This document shows, in pieces, positions 27,301 through 34,586 of a stretch of 64,000 nt of DNA. A program made the position numbers and the translations under genes. The DNA comes from Streptomyces sp. ADI95-17. Lineage in GTDB: Bacteria; Actinomycetota; Actinomycetes; Streptomycetales; Streptomycetaceae. The notes under the pieces were generated by a model that was not told the DNA's origin, did not search any database, and saw only the letters and a list, made by a program, of their open reading frames with translations. Within the stretch, counting starts at the first letter, position 1. Each line of letters starts with the position of its first letter. The stretch spans positions 247,588 through 311,587 of the forward strand of contig NZ_ML123048.1 in assembly GCF_003846175.1 (NCBI RefSeq), in the 5' to 3' direction.

Positions 27301-28535
27301 TCGGCGGGCTGGCCGCCGACTCCTCGGTCGTGGCGGTGTACGTGACGGGCACCGGAGTCGTCGGGTCCCACGACGGCGGGAAGAGCTGGGCCACCCTGCT
27401 GCCCCTGGCGGAAGGCGGCCTCGGACTGACCGTGTCGGGCGGCGACCTGTACCTGCGCACGCTGTCCGGCAGCGGCCGGCTCAGCCGCGACCACGGGCGG
27501 ACGTGGACCACGGTGGCCACGCCGTCGCGTGCGGCGGTACCGGTGGACTACGACCGCTGGGCCGACGGTTCCGTCACCGTCTCCGGCGAGCAGGACGGGA
27601 TCTACCGGGGCGCCGCGGACGGCACCGGTTACCGGCGGATCGGCGTCCAGGGACAGACGGTCCTCGATCTCGCGGTCAGTGACGGTCATCTGCTCGCCGC
27701 CACCGACAGCGCGGTCTACCGCACCGCCCTTCCCGTCGCGGGCCCGGAGTGGGGCCGGTCGGGCGGCGAGGGCATGCGCGGCGTCACCGTCCCGCAGCTC
27801 GCCACTTCGGCCAAGGAGCCGAAGGTGATCTGGAAGGTCCGGCGCACCGCGTTCGGCGCGTTCACCGTCGAGCGGAGCGCCGACGGCGGTGCCACCTGGA
27901 AGAAGCGGGGCACCTCGGCCGAGGTGCCGACGGCGCTCCTGGTCCACCCCGCCGACCCGAACCGGGTGATGGTCAGCTTCCGGAGCCTGTTGGGCCAAGG
28001 GCTGTTCGCCACCAGTGACGGCGGCACGACGTGGAAGAACCTGTACCACGAGCGCTCCTTCGACACCATCGTGGGCGATCCCGCCGATCCGCTGCGCCTG
28101 TGGCTCGGCAACAGGTCCGGTCTCTACCGCTCGGACGACGGCGGAGTGACCGTCACCAGGGTTGCCGACGGCCCGGTGACCGCGATCGATCTCGACGGCC
28201 GACGGCTCGTCATCGGCGGTGAGAACGTCCGCGTCAGCACCGACGGCGGCCGGACCTTCCGCACCGCGGACACCGGAGCGCTCGCGATCCATGTCTCCGA
28301 CCTGCTCCGGGTCGGGGACACGTACTACGCGGCCACCGCCAGTTCCGGGGCCAGCGGTCTCCTGCAGGGCGGCCGCGGCGTTCTGCGCAGCACCGACCGG
28401 GGCCGGAGCTGGCACAACATCTCCACCGGCCTGCAGAACACCGATACGACGAAACTCGCCGCGAGCCCCGACGGACGCACGCTCTACGTCGGCACCCTCG
28501 ACGGCGGCGTACACCGTCTCGGCCTGCGCCGCTGA
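24306..28535 (+). CDS. Secreted subtilase with C-terminal Asp-box (BNR) propeller
   Basis: A 1409-residue exported serine protease. Residues 1-32 form a signal peptide. An I9-type prodomain follows, then the S8 catalytic domain with Asp170 ('AILDSGIDYTHPD'), His209 ('NGHGTHVAG') and Ser555 ('SGTSMAAPHVAGAAALL'). The long gap between His and Ser holds a PA-domain insert ('VRGKVVRARMLV', 'AQEAERRGAIGVLAG'). Residues 640-800 look like beta-sandwich linkers. From about 846 to the end come roughly ten Asp-box repeats such as 'TDSGTSWRQLG', 'TDDNGRTWRTLD', 'SHDGGKSWATL' and 'TSDGGTTWKNL', forming a sortilin/sialidase-like propeller. The ATG at 24306 was chosen over the one at 24312 because an AGGA lies 10 bases upstream. 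Confidence 0.93.
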   Translation: MAMKSRRSRHAALAAAVLAGTLAAAPGSADASTPDPSQRVIVELSGRPAVTAAPGGSLLSAEAADGVGAARRALDARQATFLGSAKNAGLHPSATRRLGLLIDAVAMTVPASEVGRLSALPGVTAVHPDTRVLTKTDVSVPLIGAPAVWRREDPGKGRVDGTGTTVAILDSGIDYTHPDLGGGLGKGHKVVGGHDFVNGDDDPMDDNGHGTHVAGIVAARAAAKGGITGVAPGADLLAYKVMDADGSGYTSDIIAGIEAASDPANPHRADVINLSLGGPGDGTDPLGRAATAAVRAGVVVVAAAGNEGPGAGTVSSPATADGVIAVGASTSNVRLPSAYLAGEKPELIQSYRGILSANPPERPVTAPLVDVGEGTPEDWERAGDVRGKVVRARMLVAADAQYLTASALEWAQEAERRGAIGVLAGLPGNDGPVFAAGAAGEARPPEVRPEPGVAQVPSSPARIDASGDSLRMDHLVVMGIDSTQYTELSSRLAAGKVSVTLRGTDTTDRIASFSSRGPSRSFGLKPDLVAPGVEIRSTMSKALYGPGEYRMSGTSMAAPHVAGAAALLRRLHPGRTPAGIKASLVGTAEPLSGSGPTTQGSGRLNVAAAASATLGAAPASVSFGLADLSGRKVGGTAKVTLHNSGRRPVTASLRTDGPATVSPRRVTVPAGRTATVTVSLRVARPDTDTEISGRVTATPDRGPAIRVPYLLAVRHLAVQAAPDPSDGHSTVHIAPPTRLAAPPVVTVTPPRGRSTDIASTLDPATGYYRAEVTGRAAGAYRVSVHGTAGTGQRLTGSSAFEVTPADSRGDRWQPVGPNGEAGSLTLSPGRPKQAVLTQYQKAAPWLTTDSGTSWRQLGRLPVADGTGQLVVDAENPDRWWYSVNSVHDLSRRGTVLRTDDNGRTWRTLDVPDTRITAFTADEHTRTLVAVTSDALLVSTDAGDHWTTYPTGVTGAVTAAAITGDTLYMTTNDGVWARSGIGSGDPGEARRLYGPSGEHVGGLAADSSVVAVYVTGTGVVGSHDGGKSWATLLPLAEGGLGLTVSGGDLYLRTLSGSGRLSRDHGRTWTTVATPSRAAVPVDYDRWADGSVTVSGEQDGIYRGAADGTGYRRIGVQGQTVLDLAVSDGHLLAATDSAVYRTALPVAGPEWGRSGGEGMRGVTVPQLATSAKEPKVIWKVRRTAFGAFTVERSADGGATWKKRGTSAEVPTALLVHPADPNRVMVSFRSLLGQGLFATSDGGTTWKNLYHERSFDTIVGDPADPLRLWLGNRSGLYRSDDGGVTVTRVADGPVTAIDLDGRRLVIGGENVRVSTDGGRTFRTADTGALAIHVSDLLRVGDTYYAATASSGASGLLQGGRGVLRSTDRGRSWHNISTGLQNTDTTKLAASPDGRTLYVGTLDGGVHRLGLRR

Positions 28536-28537
28536 TC

Positions 28538-28588
28538 AGCAGGGGACCGCGGGCGGCGGCTCACTCCCGCCGCCCGCGGTCCCCTGCT
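28538..28588. terminator. Bidirectional terminator between subtilase and lysA
   Basis: Two exactly complementary 22-base arms (28538-28559 and 28567-28588) enclose a 7-base loop. The stem begins three bases after the subtilase stop and lies before the lysA stop on the other strand, so it can end both transcripts. Confidence 0.85.
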
Positions 28589-28660
28589 CCCGCTTCGTCA
28601 CGAGCGACGAGGAGCGCACGACCGGGCCCTTCCGGCGCGTGTCCGGGAGATGATCACCGC

Positions 28661-30034
28661 TCAGAGACCGATGTCGCGGCCGTTGATGTCGGCGAGGGTT
28701 TCGCGCCGGACCAGCAGCCGTGCCCGGCCGTCCGCGACGGCGACCACCGGCGGGCGGCCGACGGCGTTGTAACTGGACGCCATGGAGAGGTGATACGCGC
28801 CCGCGACCGGCACGGCCACCAGGTCCCCGGGACGGATGTCGCCCGGCATGGGCACATCGGCGGCGAGCACATCGCCCGCCTCGCAGTGCCGGCCGACGAC
28901 GGTCGCGGTGCGGGGCGCGGCCGTCGAGCGCCGGCCGATGAGCCGGGGTGCGTACCGTACGCCGTACAGAGCGGGCCGTGGATTGTCACTCATGCCGCCG
29001 TCCACGGCCACGAAGGTGCGGTCGCCGGTCTGTTTCACCGCGAGCACCCGGTAGAGCGCCACGCCCGCGGGCCCGACCAGCGCACGGCCGGGCTCGACGC
29101 TGAGCCGGGGCACGGGGATGCCCGCAGCGGCGCAGTTCGCGGCCAGTTCGCGGTGGATACGGGTACCGAGGGACGGAATGTCGAGGGCGGCCTCCCCCGG
29201 CCGGTAGGCGACGGCGTGCCCGCCGCCGAGGTCCAGTTCGGGCAGGGCGATTCCGTGCTGCCGCCGGATCTGGGCGAGCAGTCCGACGACCCGTCGCAGC
29301 GCGGTCAGATAGGGCTTGGCCGTGGTGATCTGCGAGCCGATGTGGCAGTGCAGTCCCACGAGTTCGAGCCGTGGCTGGTCGAGAATCCGGGCGACTGCGT
29401 GCCGGGCGCTGCCGTCGGCGATCGACAGCCCGAACTTCTGGTGATCCGTGCCGGTGCGGATCGCGGCGTGGCCACCCGCGCTCACCCCCGGAACCACGCG
29501 CACCAGCACCTTCTGCCGGGCGCCGTCCGGGATGAGCGCGGACAGCCGGGCGATCTCCCAGGCGCTGTCGATGACGATCCGTCCGACACCCAGGCGCAGC
29601 GCGGCCTCCAGGTCTTCCGGGCTCTTGGCGTTGCCGTGCAGCACGATGCGTTCGGGCGGGAAGCCCGCCGTCACGGCGAACTCCAGCTCGCCCGCGGAGC
29701 AGACGTCCAGTCCGAGGCCCTCCTCCCGTACCCAGTGCAGCAGTGCGCGGCAGAGGAACGCCTTGGCCGCGTAGACGACATCGGTGTCCGGGAAGGACCG
29801 CAGATAGGTGCGGCAGCGTTCCCGTACTTCGCCCTCGTCGAGGAGGTAGACCGGTGTGCCGAACCGTTCGGCCGCCTCGACGAGCGAGACGCCGCCCACC
29901 GCGACGTCGCCGTGGGCGGTGAGCCGGGCCGATGCGGGCCAGACGGACAGGCTCGCGGTGTTGCCCGAAGGCACGGGTGCCTGGTGAGGCACGGCCGGTG
30001 CCGCGGGCGGCTGCCCGGGGAGTGTGGTGGTCAT
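28661..30034 (-). CDS. lysA: Diaminopimelate decarboxylase
   Basis: This PLP-dependent group IV decarboxylase converts meso-diaminopimelate to lysine. The 457-residue chain has the PLP lysine (about Lys91) in 'VVYAAKAFLCRALLHW', 'GLHCHIGSQI' (pyridine-stacking His), 'LDLGGGHAVAY', 'SVEPGRALVG' and the C-terminal 'GRHCEAGDVLA' with the active-site Cys. The His of GGGH replaces the more usual GGGF/GGGL, a small difference. It lies 11 bp downstream of a SAV_915-like gene with a GAGGGG ribosome site, so the two form an operon. A second, housekeeping lysA may exist elsewhere; this copy has an unusual partner. Confidence 0.9.
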   Translation of the reverse strand: MTTTLPGQPPAAPAVPHQAPVPSGNTASLSVWPASARLTAHGDVAVGGVSLVEAAERFGTPVYLLDEGEVRERCRTYLRSFPDTDVVYAAKAFLCRALLHWVREEGLGLDVCSAGELEFAVTAGFPPERIVLHGNAKSPEDLEAALRLGVGRIVIDSAWEIARLSALIPDGARQKVLVRVVPGVSAGGHAAIRTGTDHQKFGLSIADGSARHAVARILDQPRLELVGLHCHIGSQITTAKPYLTALRRVVGLLAQIRRQHGIALPELDLGGGHAVAYRPGEAALDIPSLGTRIHRELAANCAAAGIPVPRLSVEPGRALVGPAGVALYRVLAVKQTGDRTFVAVDGGMSDNPRPALYGVRYAPRLIGRRSTAAPRTATVVGRHCEAGDVLAADVPMPGDIRPGDLVAVPVAGAYHLSMASSYNAVGRPPVVAVADGRARLLVRRETLADINGRDIGL

Positions 30035-30045
30035 GGTGTATCCCC

Positions 30046-30438
30046 TCAGCCGATCAGGAGGTTGCCGCAGGACACGAAGGCCGTTCGCCGGTCGTGTCGT
30101 GGCGCGGGTGCCGTGCGTCGGGCGGGGTTCACGACGGAGGCGGTGGCATCGGGCCCCGGTACGGCGAGCAGTGGGTCGACGACGAGGCCGACGATCCCCA
30201 ACGGTGCGACGAGGGCGCGTACCGCCGGCTCGGAGAGGCGGATCCAGGGCTGGCGTTGTCCGAGAGTGAGGGTCAGTTGCCGCTCGTGGGTGAAGGCGAC
30301 GGCGGTACGCACACCGAGGGGTGTACGGAAGAGGCGGGCGCAGTGGCCCCCGGGCCCGGGCCGGACCGGAACGAACAACGCTCCGGTCCGGCTCGGTCGA
30401 AGGGGGTCGGGGTCCTCGTCGGGCCGGCTGTCGTTCAT
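30046..30438 (-). CDS. SAV_915-like small protein
   Basis: The 130-residue protein from ATG 30438 (preceded by GAGGAG) has a conserved-looking core: 'RLFRTPLGVRTAVAFTHERQ' then 'QPWIRLSEPAVRALVAPLGI'. This pattern matches the Streptomyces SAV_915 family, related to SseB-N-type folds, whose function is unknown. The C-terminal tail is Arg/Ala-rich and probably disordered. It is the first gene of a two-gene operon with lysA. No membrane segment is seen. An upstream frame extension to 30582 lacks a ribosome site and was not used. Confidence 0.7.
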   Translation of the reverse strand: MNDSRPDEDPDPLRPSRTGALFVPVRPGPGGHCARLFRTPLGVRTAVAFTHERQLTLTLGQRQPWIRLSEPAVRALVAPLGIVGLVVDPLLAVPGPDATASVVNPARRTAPAPRHDRRTAFVSCGNLLIG

Positions 30439-30581
30439 GGCACTCCTCGTGGAGACGGGTACATCACCCCGGACCGATCGCGATCCGGAATGGCATGCAA
30501 CGACGCTATGCCCGCTCCCACGGGGCCGGACGTCTCCGTTGGCGGCCCCTTGATCCCGCGGGTCCGACCCTTGACGCACCA

Positions 30582-30761
30582 TTGACGACGGCGGAGGCGT
30601 GCGTCATCGGCGACCGCCCTTTTTGCGGACCGGACGTGGTCATCCTCACGGCCTCCAGGGCTGCTCTGCGCGTATCGCCCACCGAGGTGGGGACGCTAGC
30701 GCGTGGCGCTCTGCCGGCCGAACGTATCGAGACACACCGGATCCGCAGGCGGGCACGGTGA
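30582..30761 (+). CDS. Possible small protein, 59 aa
   Basis: In the 352-bp gap between the SAV_915-like and VOC genes, a plus-strand frame from TTG 30582 encodes a peptide of plausible composition ('GPDVVILTASRAALRVSPTE'). It has no clear ribosome site and I do not recognise a family. It could be chance. Otherwise the gap shows only scattered short dyads. Confidence 0.25.
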   Translation: MTTAEACVIGDRPFCGPDVVILTASRAALRVSPTEVGTLARGALPAERIETHRIRRRAR

Positions 30762-30790
30762 GTCCCCCGGCCTGCGGGCCGTGAAACGGC

Positions 30791-31177
30791 CTAGTTGCTG
30801 TGCACGATCTGGATCAGGTTGCCGCAGGTGTCGTCCAGGACCGCGGTGGTGACCGGCCCCATCTCCAGCGGGTCCTGGGTGAACCGCACTCCGAGTCCGC
30901 GCAGCCGGTCGAACTCGGCGTTCACGTCGTCCACGGCGAACGACGCGGCCGGGATGCCGTCCTCGACCAGCGCCGTCTTGTACGGCTTCACCGCGCGATG
31001 GCCGTCGGGCTCCAGCAGCAGTTCGGTGCCGTCGGGGTCCTCCGGCGAGACCACGGTCAGCCATCGGTCCTTGCCCACCGGGACCTCGTGCTTCTTCACG
31101 AAGCCCAGCACGTCCGTATAGAAGCGCAGGGCCTTGTCCTGGTCATCGACGAAGACGCTGGACAGGTGGATCCTCAT
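30791..31177 (-). CDS. VOC-family (glyoxalase-fold) protein
   Basis: The 128-residue protein has paired beta-alpha-beta-beta-beta units: 'IHLSSVFVDDQDKALRFYTD', 'VLGFVKKHEV', 'AASFAVDDVNAEFDRLRGLG' and 'VLDDTCGNLIQIVHSN'. This matches the vicinal oxygen chelate superfamily (glyoxalase, fosfomycin resistance, extradiol dioxygenase). One metal-ligand pattern (His4 and a C-terminal glutamate) is incomplete, since the usual terminal E is Q in 'NLIQI', so enzymatic activity is uncertain. Such genes often sit beside an ArsR regulator; none is intact here. The ATG at 31177 is the natural start. Confidence 0.85.
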   Translation of the reverse strand: MRIHLSSVFVDDQDKALRFYTDVLGFVKKHEVPVGKDRWLTVVSPEDPDGTELLLEPDGHRAVKPYKTALVEDGIPAASFAVDDVNAEFDRLRGLGVRFTQDPLEMGPVTTAVLDDTCGNLIQIVHSN

Positions 31178-31337
31178 GGGGTGTTCTCCGGGGTGTCGGT
31201 CCTGAGCGACCGGGTCACGACGCGCTCAAGGGATTCGGTGTTCAGAGCGTGGAACTCGTCGCGGCCCTGGCGCCGCGCATGGGCAGGCATCGACCTGCTT
31301 ATCAAACGGTGTGCCTCGACGCAGCTCGGCCGAACCC

Positions 31338-31787
31338 TCAGTGGTGGAGCAGGCCGCCGACCGGAACGGGTTCGACATGGCCGGTCGCCGGCCGGCTCCG
31401 CGCCAGGGTGAGGCCGATGTCGACCAGCGACGATCGCCTCAGGCCGACGACGTCGGGGATCGGCGTCCACACCGACTCAAGGGTTTCGCCGTTGGGTTCG
31501 GGGCGGAGCCGGCCGCCGGTGATGCGGACCTGGTAGAAGATGCCGACGTTCTGGTGGTCGGGCAGGCGGTCGGCCGCGGGTATCACCCGTGAGTCGACGC
31601 CGAGCAGGCGTTCCACCACCGCGTCGCAGCCGGTCTCCTCGGCGACTTCCCGGATCACCGCGTCGAACGGATCCTCCGCGTGCTCGACGCGGCCGCCCGG
31701 AAGGGTCCAGTTCCCCGACGAGTGGTGCGCGAGCAGCACCCGTTCGCCTTCGATGCACACGGCGTACGCCGCCAGTCGGAAGCTCAT
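31338..31787 (-). CDS. NUDIX hydrolase
   Basis: The 149-residue protein has a complete Nudix box: G-G-R-V-E at the start, then 'DPFDAVIREVAEETGCDAVV', giving the REVAEETG metal-binding helix. It opens with 'MSFRLAAYAVCIEGERVLLA', the usual first beta strand. Family members hydrolyse nucleoside diphosphates linked to another moiety; the substrate is unknown. It lies ten bases downstream of the broken histidine kinase on the same strand, so it may once have been cotranscribed with it. Confidence 0.9.
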   Translation of the reverse strand: MSFRLAAYAVCIEGERVLLAHHSSGNWTLPGGRVEHAEDPFDAVIREVAEETGCDAVVERLLGVDSRVIPAADRLPDHQNVGIFYQVRITGGRLRPEPNGETLESVWTPIPDVVGLRRSSLVDIGLTLARSRPATGHVEPVPVGGLLHH

Positions 31788-31796
31788 CCCGGCACA

Positions 31797-33226
31797 CTAC
31801 CGGGACGCCCGCGCGATCCGCCCCTCGACCGGCAGCACGACGATCAGCCGGGTGCCCGGCCGGTTGTCCTCGATGTGGGTGCTGCCGTGGTGGGCCGTGA
31901 CGATGTCGCGGACGATGGCGAGGCCGAGCCCGTTGCCGCCGGTGTCCCGGGCGCGGGCGTCGTCCAGGCGGGTGAACCGGTCGAAGACGCGCTCCCGGTC
32001 CGCCCCGGGGATACCGGGGCCGTCGTCGGCGACGACCAGTCGTGCGGTGCCGTGCAGGGTACGGAGGCTGACGTCGATGCGGGTCGCGGCATGGCGCAGC
32101 GCGTTGTCCAGGAGGTTGCGCACAACTCGGGCGAGGGCGTCCTCGTCCCCGCTCACGCGTGCCGCGCCGACGGCATGCTGATCGATGACGAGGCCTGTGC
32201 GGTCGCGGGCCTCGCGCACCTCGGCGAAGACGATCTCGTCCAGATCGACGGACCGGGTCCGCAGCCGGGGCCGGGCGTCCAGCCGTGCGAGCCGGAGGAG
32301 GTCGTCGACGAGACGGTTGAGCCGCTCGGTCTCCCGGAGCAGTTCGGGGGCGAGGGTCTGCCAGTGGGCGGATTCCGGGTGCTGGTCGGCGACTTCGAGG
32401 CGGGTGTGCAGGGTGCTGAGGGGGCTGCGCAGTTCGTGGGCGGCGTCCGCGATGAACCGTCGTTGTCGCCGGGTCGCGGCGTCCAGCCGAGGCCCAGCAG
32501 GTCGTTGAAGGTGGTGGCCAGCCGGCCGAGCGCGTCGTCGGCGGGCGGTACGTCGAGGCGGCGGCCGAGGTCGGACTCGGTGATCTCGGCCGTCTGGGCA
32601 CGCATCGCGTCCACGGGCCGCAGCGCACGCCCGGTGAACAGCTATACGACTCCGGTGAGCAGGGCGACGACCGCCGGCACACCGGTGGCCAGGCCCGTGG
32701 TGAGCTGCGACAGCCCGTGGTCGACGCTTTCGGTGGGCAGCGCGACGTACACGGTCACGGGATTGCCGGCGGTGCCCGCGCGGACTCCTACGGCGCGCCA
32801 GGTCCCGTGCTCGTGCTCGGGAATGTCGTGGACGGTGTGGGCCCGCGGGGTGCCGGATTCGCTCGCCGGGAATGTGAAGACCCGGGGCAGACCACGCAGG
32901 TTGGCCGAACTGGCCAGCACGTTCCCCTTGCCGTCGACGACCTGCACGGCGGCTTCCGCGTGGGAGGTGGCCGGTACTTCCGCGCTGATCTGGTTGCTGT
33001 CCGCGTCGACCGCCACGACCTGGGCGCGCTGGAGTGCGGTCTGGTCGAGACCGGCGATCAGGCTGCCGTGCAACCAGACGACGAGCAGGACGGCGGCACC
33101 GGCCAGCCCGGCCGCCATGACCAGGGCCGCGGCGGCGGTCAGCCGCAGCCGCAGCGGTGCGGGAGACCATGGGTTCCCCCTCGTCCGGTGCGGAACGTGC
33201 TCGGTCACCTCAAGACTGGGTGGCAC
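31797..33226 (-). pseudogene. Sensor histidine kinase, nonsense plus frameshift
   Basis: The N-terminal frame (from 33226) encodes one TM helix, an extracellular sensor region and a second TM helix ending 'LATGVPAVVALLTGVV'. A TAG at 32642-32644 then interrupts just before the HAMP-like 'LFTGRALRPVDAMR'; a TGG-to-TAG change would restore Trp there. Near 32495 the frame shifts. The downstream frame then gives the rest intact: 'RRFIADAAHELRSPLSTLH' (phospho-acceptor His), 'VVRNLLDNALRHAA' (N box), 'VVADDGPGIPG' and 'GNGLGLAIVRDIV'. It has two independent lesions and no adjacent response regulator, so the gene is dead. Confidence 0.88.
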
Positions 33227-33283
33227 CGACTGAGAGGAAGCTGAGAGCCCGGCCCGGCAGGACCCACGGTCGTCCTGCCGCCT

Positions 33284-33820
33284 CTACTCGCCGGGGAACG
33301 AGAAGTAGAGCGCGTCGCTGTAGAAGGAGGCGAAGTGGTTCTGCCAGTCGGCCCGGACGGACGCGAGCCATGCGTCGTCCGCACCGGCGATCGCCGCCTC
33401 GGCACGGGTCACGGCGTCAGGGATGTCGTGCGAGACCAGGTACTGCACCGCCTCTTCGGGATCCTCGTCGCCGAGCGACACCATCTCCCCCGTCTCCAGC
33501 ACGAAGCAGGTGTCACGCTGCTTGTCCAGGTGGGCTGTGGTCCTGGCGACGCACTCGGCGAATTCACGGTCGTCCGGGAGCCCTTGCCCGACCACGCGCA
33601 GGAGATCGCCGAGCAGGGTGGCGCCACCGGCGAAGTCCGCGGCTATGCCGATACGCCTGTTCCAGATCATGGACGGGACTATGTCCGTCTCGCGCCCGAC
33701 GAGCAGCTTGTGCGCCAGCGGAATGCTCCAGTTGTGCTCGGACACGCACCGGATCTTCTCCGGATTCGCTTCCGCGGTCGGCGGTGTGCTCGCTGAATAG
33801 AGGTATGAACGGTTGGCCAT
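33284..33820 (-). CDS. Uncharacterised MANRSYLY-type protein
   Basis: The 178-residue protein starts MANRSYLYSASTPP, a recognisable opening of a Streptomyces family of unknown function. The segment 'SEHNWSIPLAHKLLVG' and the later 'GEMVSLGDEDPEEAVQYLVS' are typical of it. No catalytic motif, signal peptide or TM helix is visible. The ATG at 33820 is chosen because it gives this conserved N-terminus, although frame extends further upstream. It sits alone between the dead kinase and a small membrane gene on the other strand. Confidence 0.75.
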   Translation of the reverse strand: MANRSYLYSASTPPTAEANPEKIRCVSEHNWSIPLAHKLLVGRETDIVPSMIWNRRIGIAADFAGGATLLGDLLRVVGQGLPDDREFAECVARTTAHLDKQRDTCFVLETGEMVSLGDEDPEEAVQYLVSHDIPDAVTRAEAAIAGADDAWLASVRADWQNHFASFYSDALYFSFPGE

Positions 33821-34079
33821 GATGGTGACCCTAACTTCCCCCACTGACAGCCCGGACCCGGCGAACAGCGCGCCCCGCCCGGCACGAGTACGTGGTGTGC
33901 CGTCAGGAATCGTCGTGGGTCGCGGTGACGGGGACGTCGTGACGGGTGGCGAAGGAGCGGACCGTGTCGGCGAGCGGCGCCGTGCCGGCACCGGGAGCCA
34001 GCCGGCCGGTCCGGATGTGGATGGCTCCGTCCTTGCGCCTGCGTACCCACCGCGGTTTCAGGAAGGCCGCGGGCAGCCG

Positions 34080-34487
34080 GTGGCGCTGATGATGGTCCTC
34101 GGTGGCATGCAGGCCGTGCTCGGGCTCGCCCTGGTGAGCAACAGCGTGGAGATCGCCACGTCCATCTGGGGCGAGGGCGAGCCGAATCCGTGGGGCCGGA
34201 CGGCGGGCGAGGCGCATTCGGGGCAGGTCGTCTTCGCCGGGATCCTGGTGCTGGCCATCGCGGCCTGGGGCATCACCACCGCCGTCGGGTTCCCCACCCG
34301 CAACCCCGCCCTGCGGACCTCGGCCTTCGCCTACGGCTGGACGGCCCTGCCCTTCACCGTGGTGTTCTTCCAGGTGATGCCCCTCCTCGGGATCGCATGG
34401 CTGGTGCCCGCGATCCTCGCCCTCGTCCGGCCCAACCAGCCGGAAACCCAAGCGTGGTTCGGCGGGTCCGGCGCCTCGCCACGTTGA
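34080..34487 (+). CDS. Small integral membrane protein
   Basis: The protein of about 135 residues has four hydrophobic segments ('MMVLGGMQAVLGLALV', 'VVFAGILVLAIAAWGITTAV', 'FAYGWTALPFTVVFFQ', 'LLGIAWLVPAILALV') and a short polar C-terminus 'RPNQPETQAWFG'. I do not recognise the family. The start is uncertain: GTG 34080 or ATG 34089 both place the first helix at the N-terminus, and neither has a strong ribosome site. Codons upstream to 33813 are open but look non-coding. About 260 bp before the gene hold nothing else recognisable. Confidence 0.6.
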   Translation: MALMMVLGGMQAVLGLALVSNSVEIATSIWGEGEPNPWGRTAGEAHSGQVVFAGILVLAIAAWGITTAVGFPTRNPALRTSAFAYGWTALPFTVVFFQVMPLLGIAWLVPAILALVRPNQPETQAWFGGSGASPR

Positions 34488-34586
34488 ACGTCCGCCCCCG
34501 CCCGCCCTCTCCGTCGGCAGGTGAGGTCGCGGGAGGGCGGTCGGCCGCTCGGCGGCGCCGTGGCGGCTCCGGCGGGCACGGTGTTG

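Noticed and set aside
25848..28514. 888-codon minus-strand frame opposite the subtilase
   Set aside because: Shadow of repetitive Asp-box coding sequence; no recognisable protein features.
31174..31470. Possible small regulator upstream of the VOC gene
   Set aside because: It overlaps the VOC start and the NUDIX gene, and its Arg/Pro-rich N-terminal half does not resemble an HTH.
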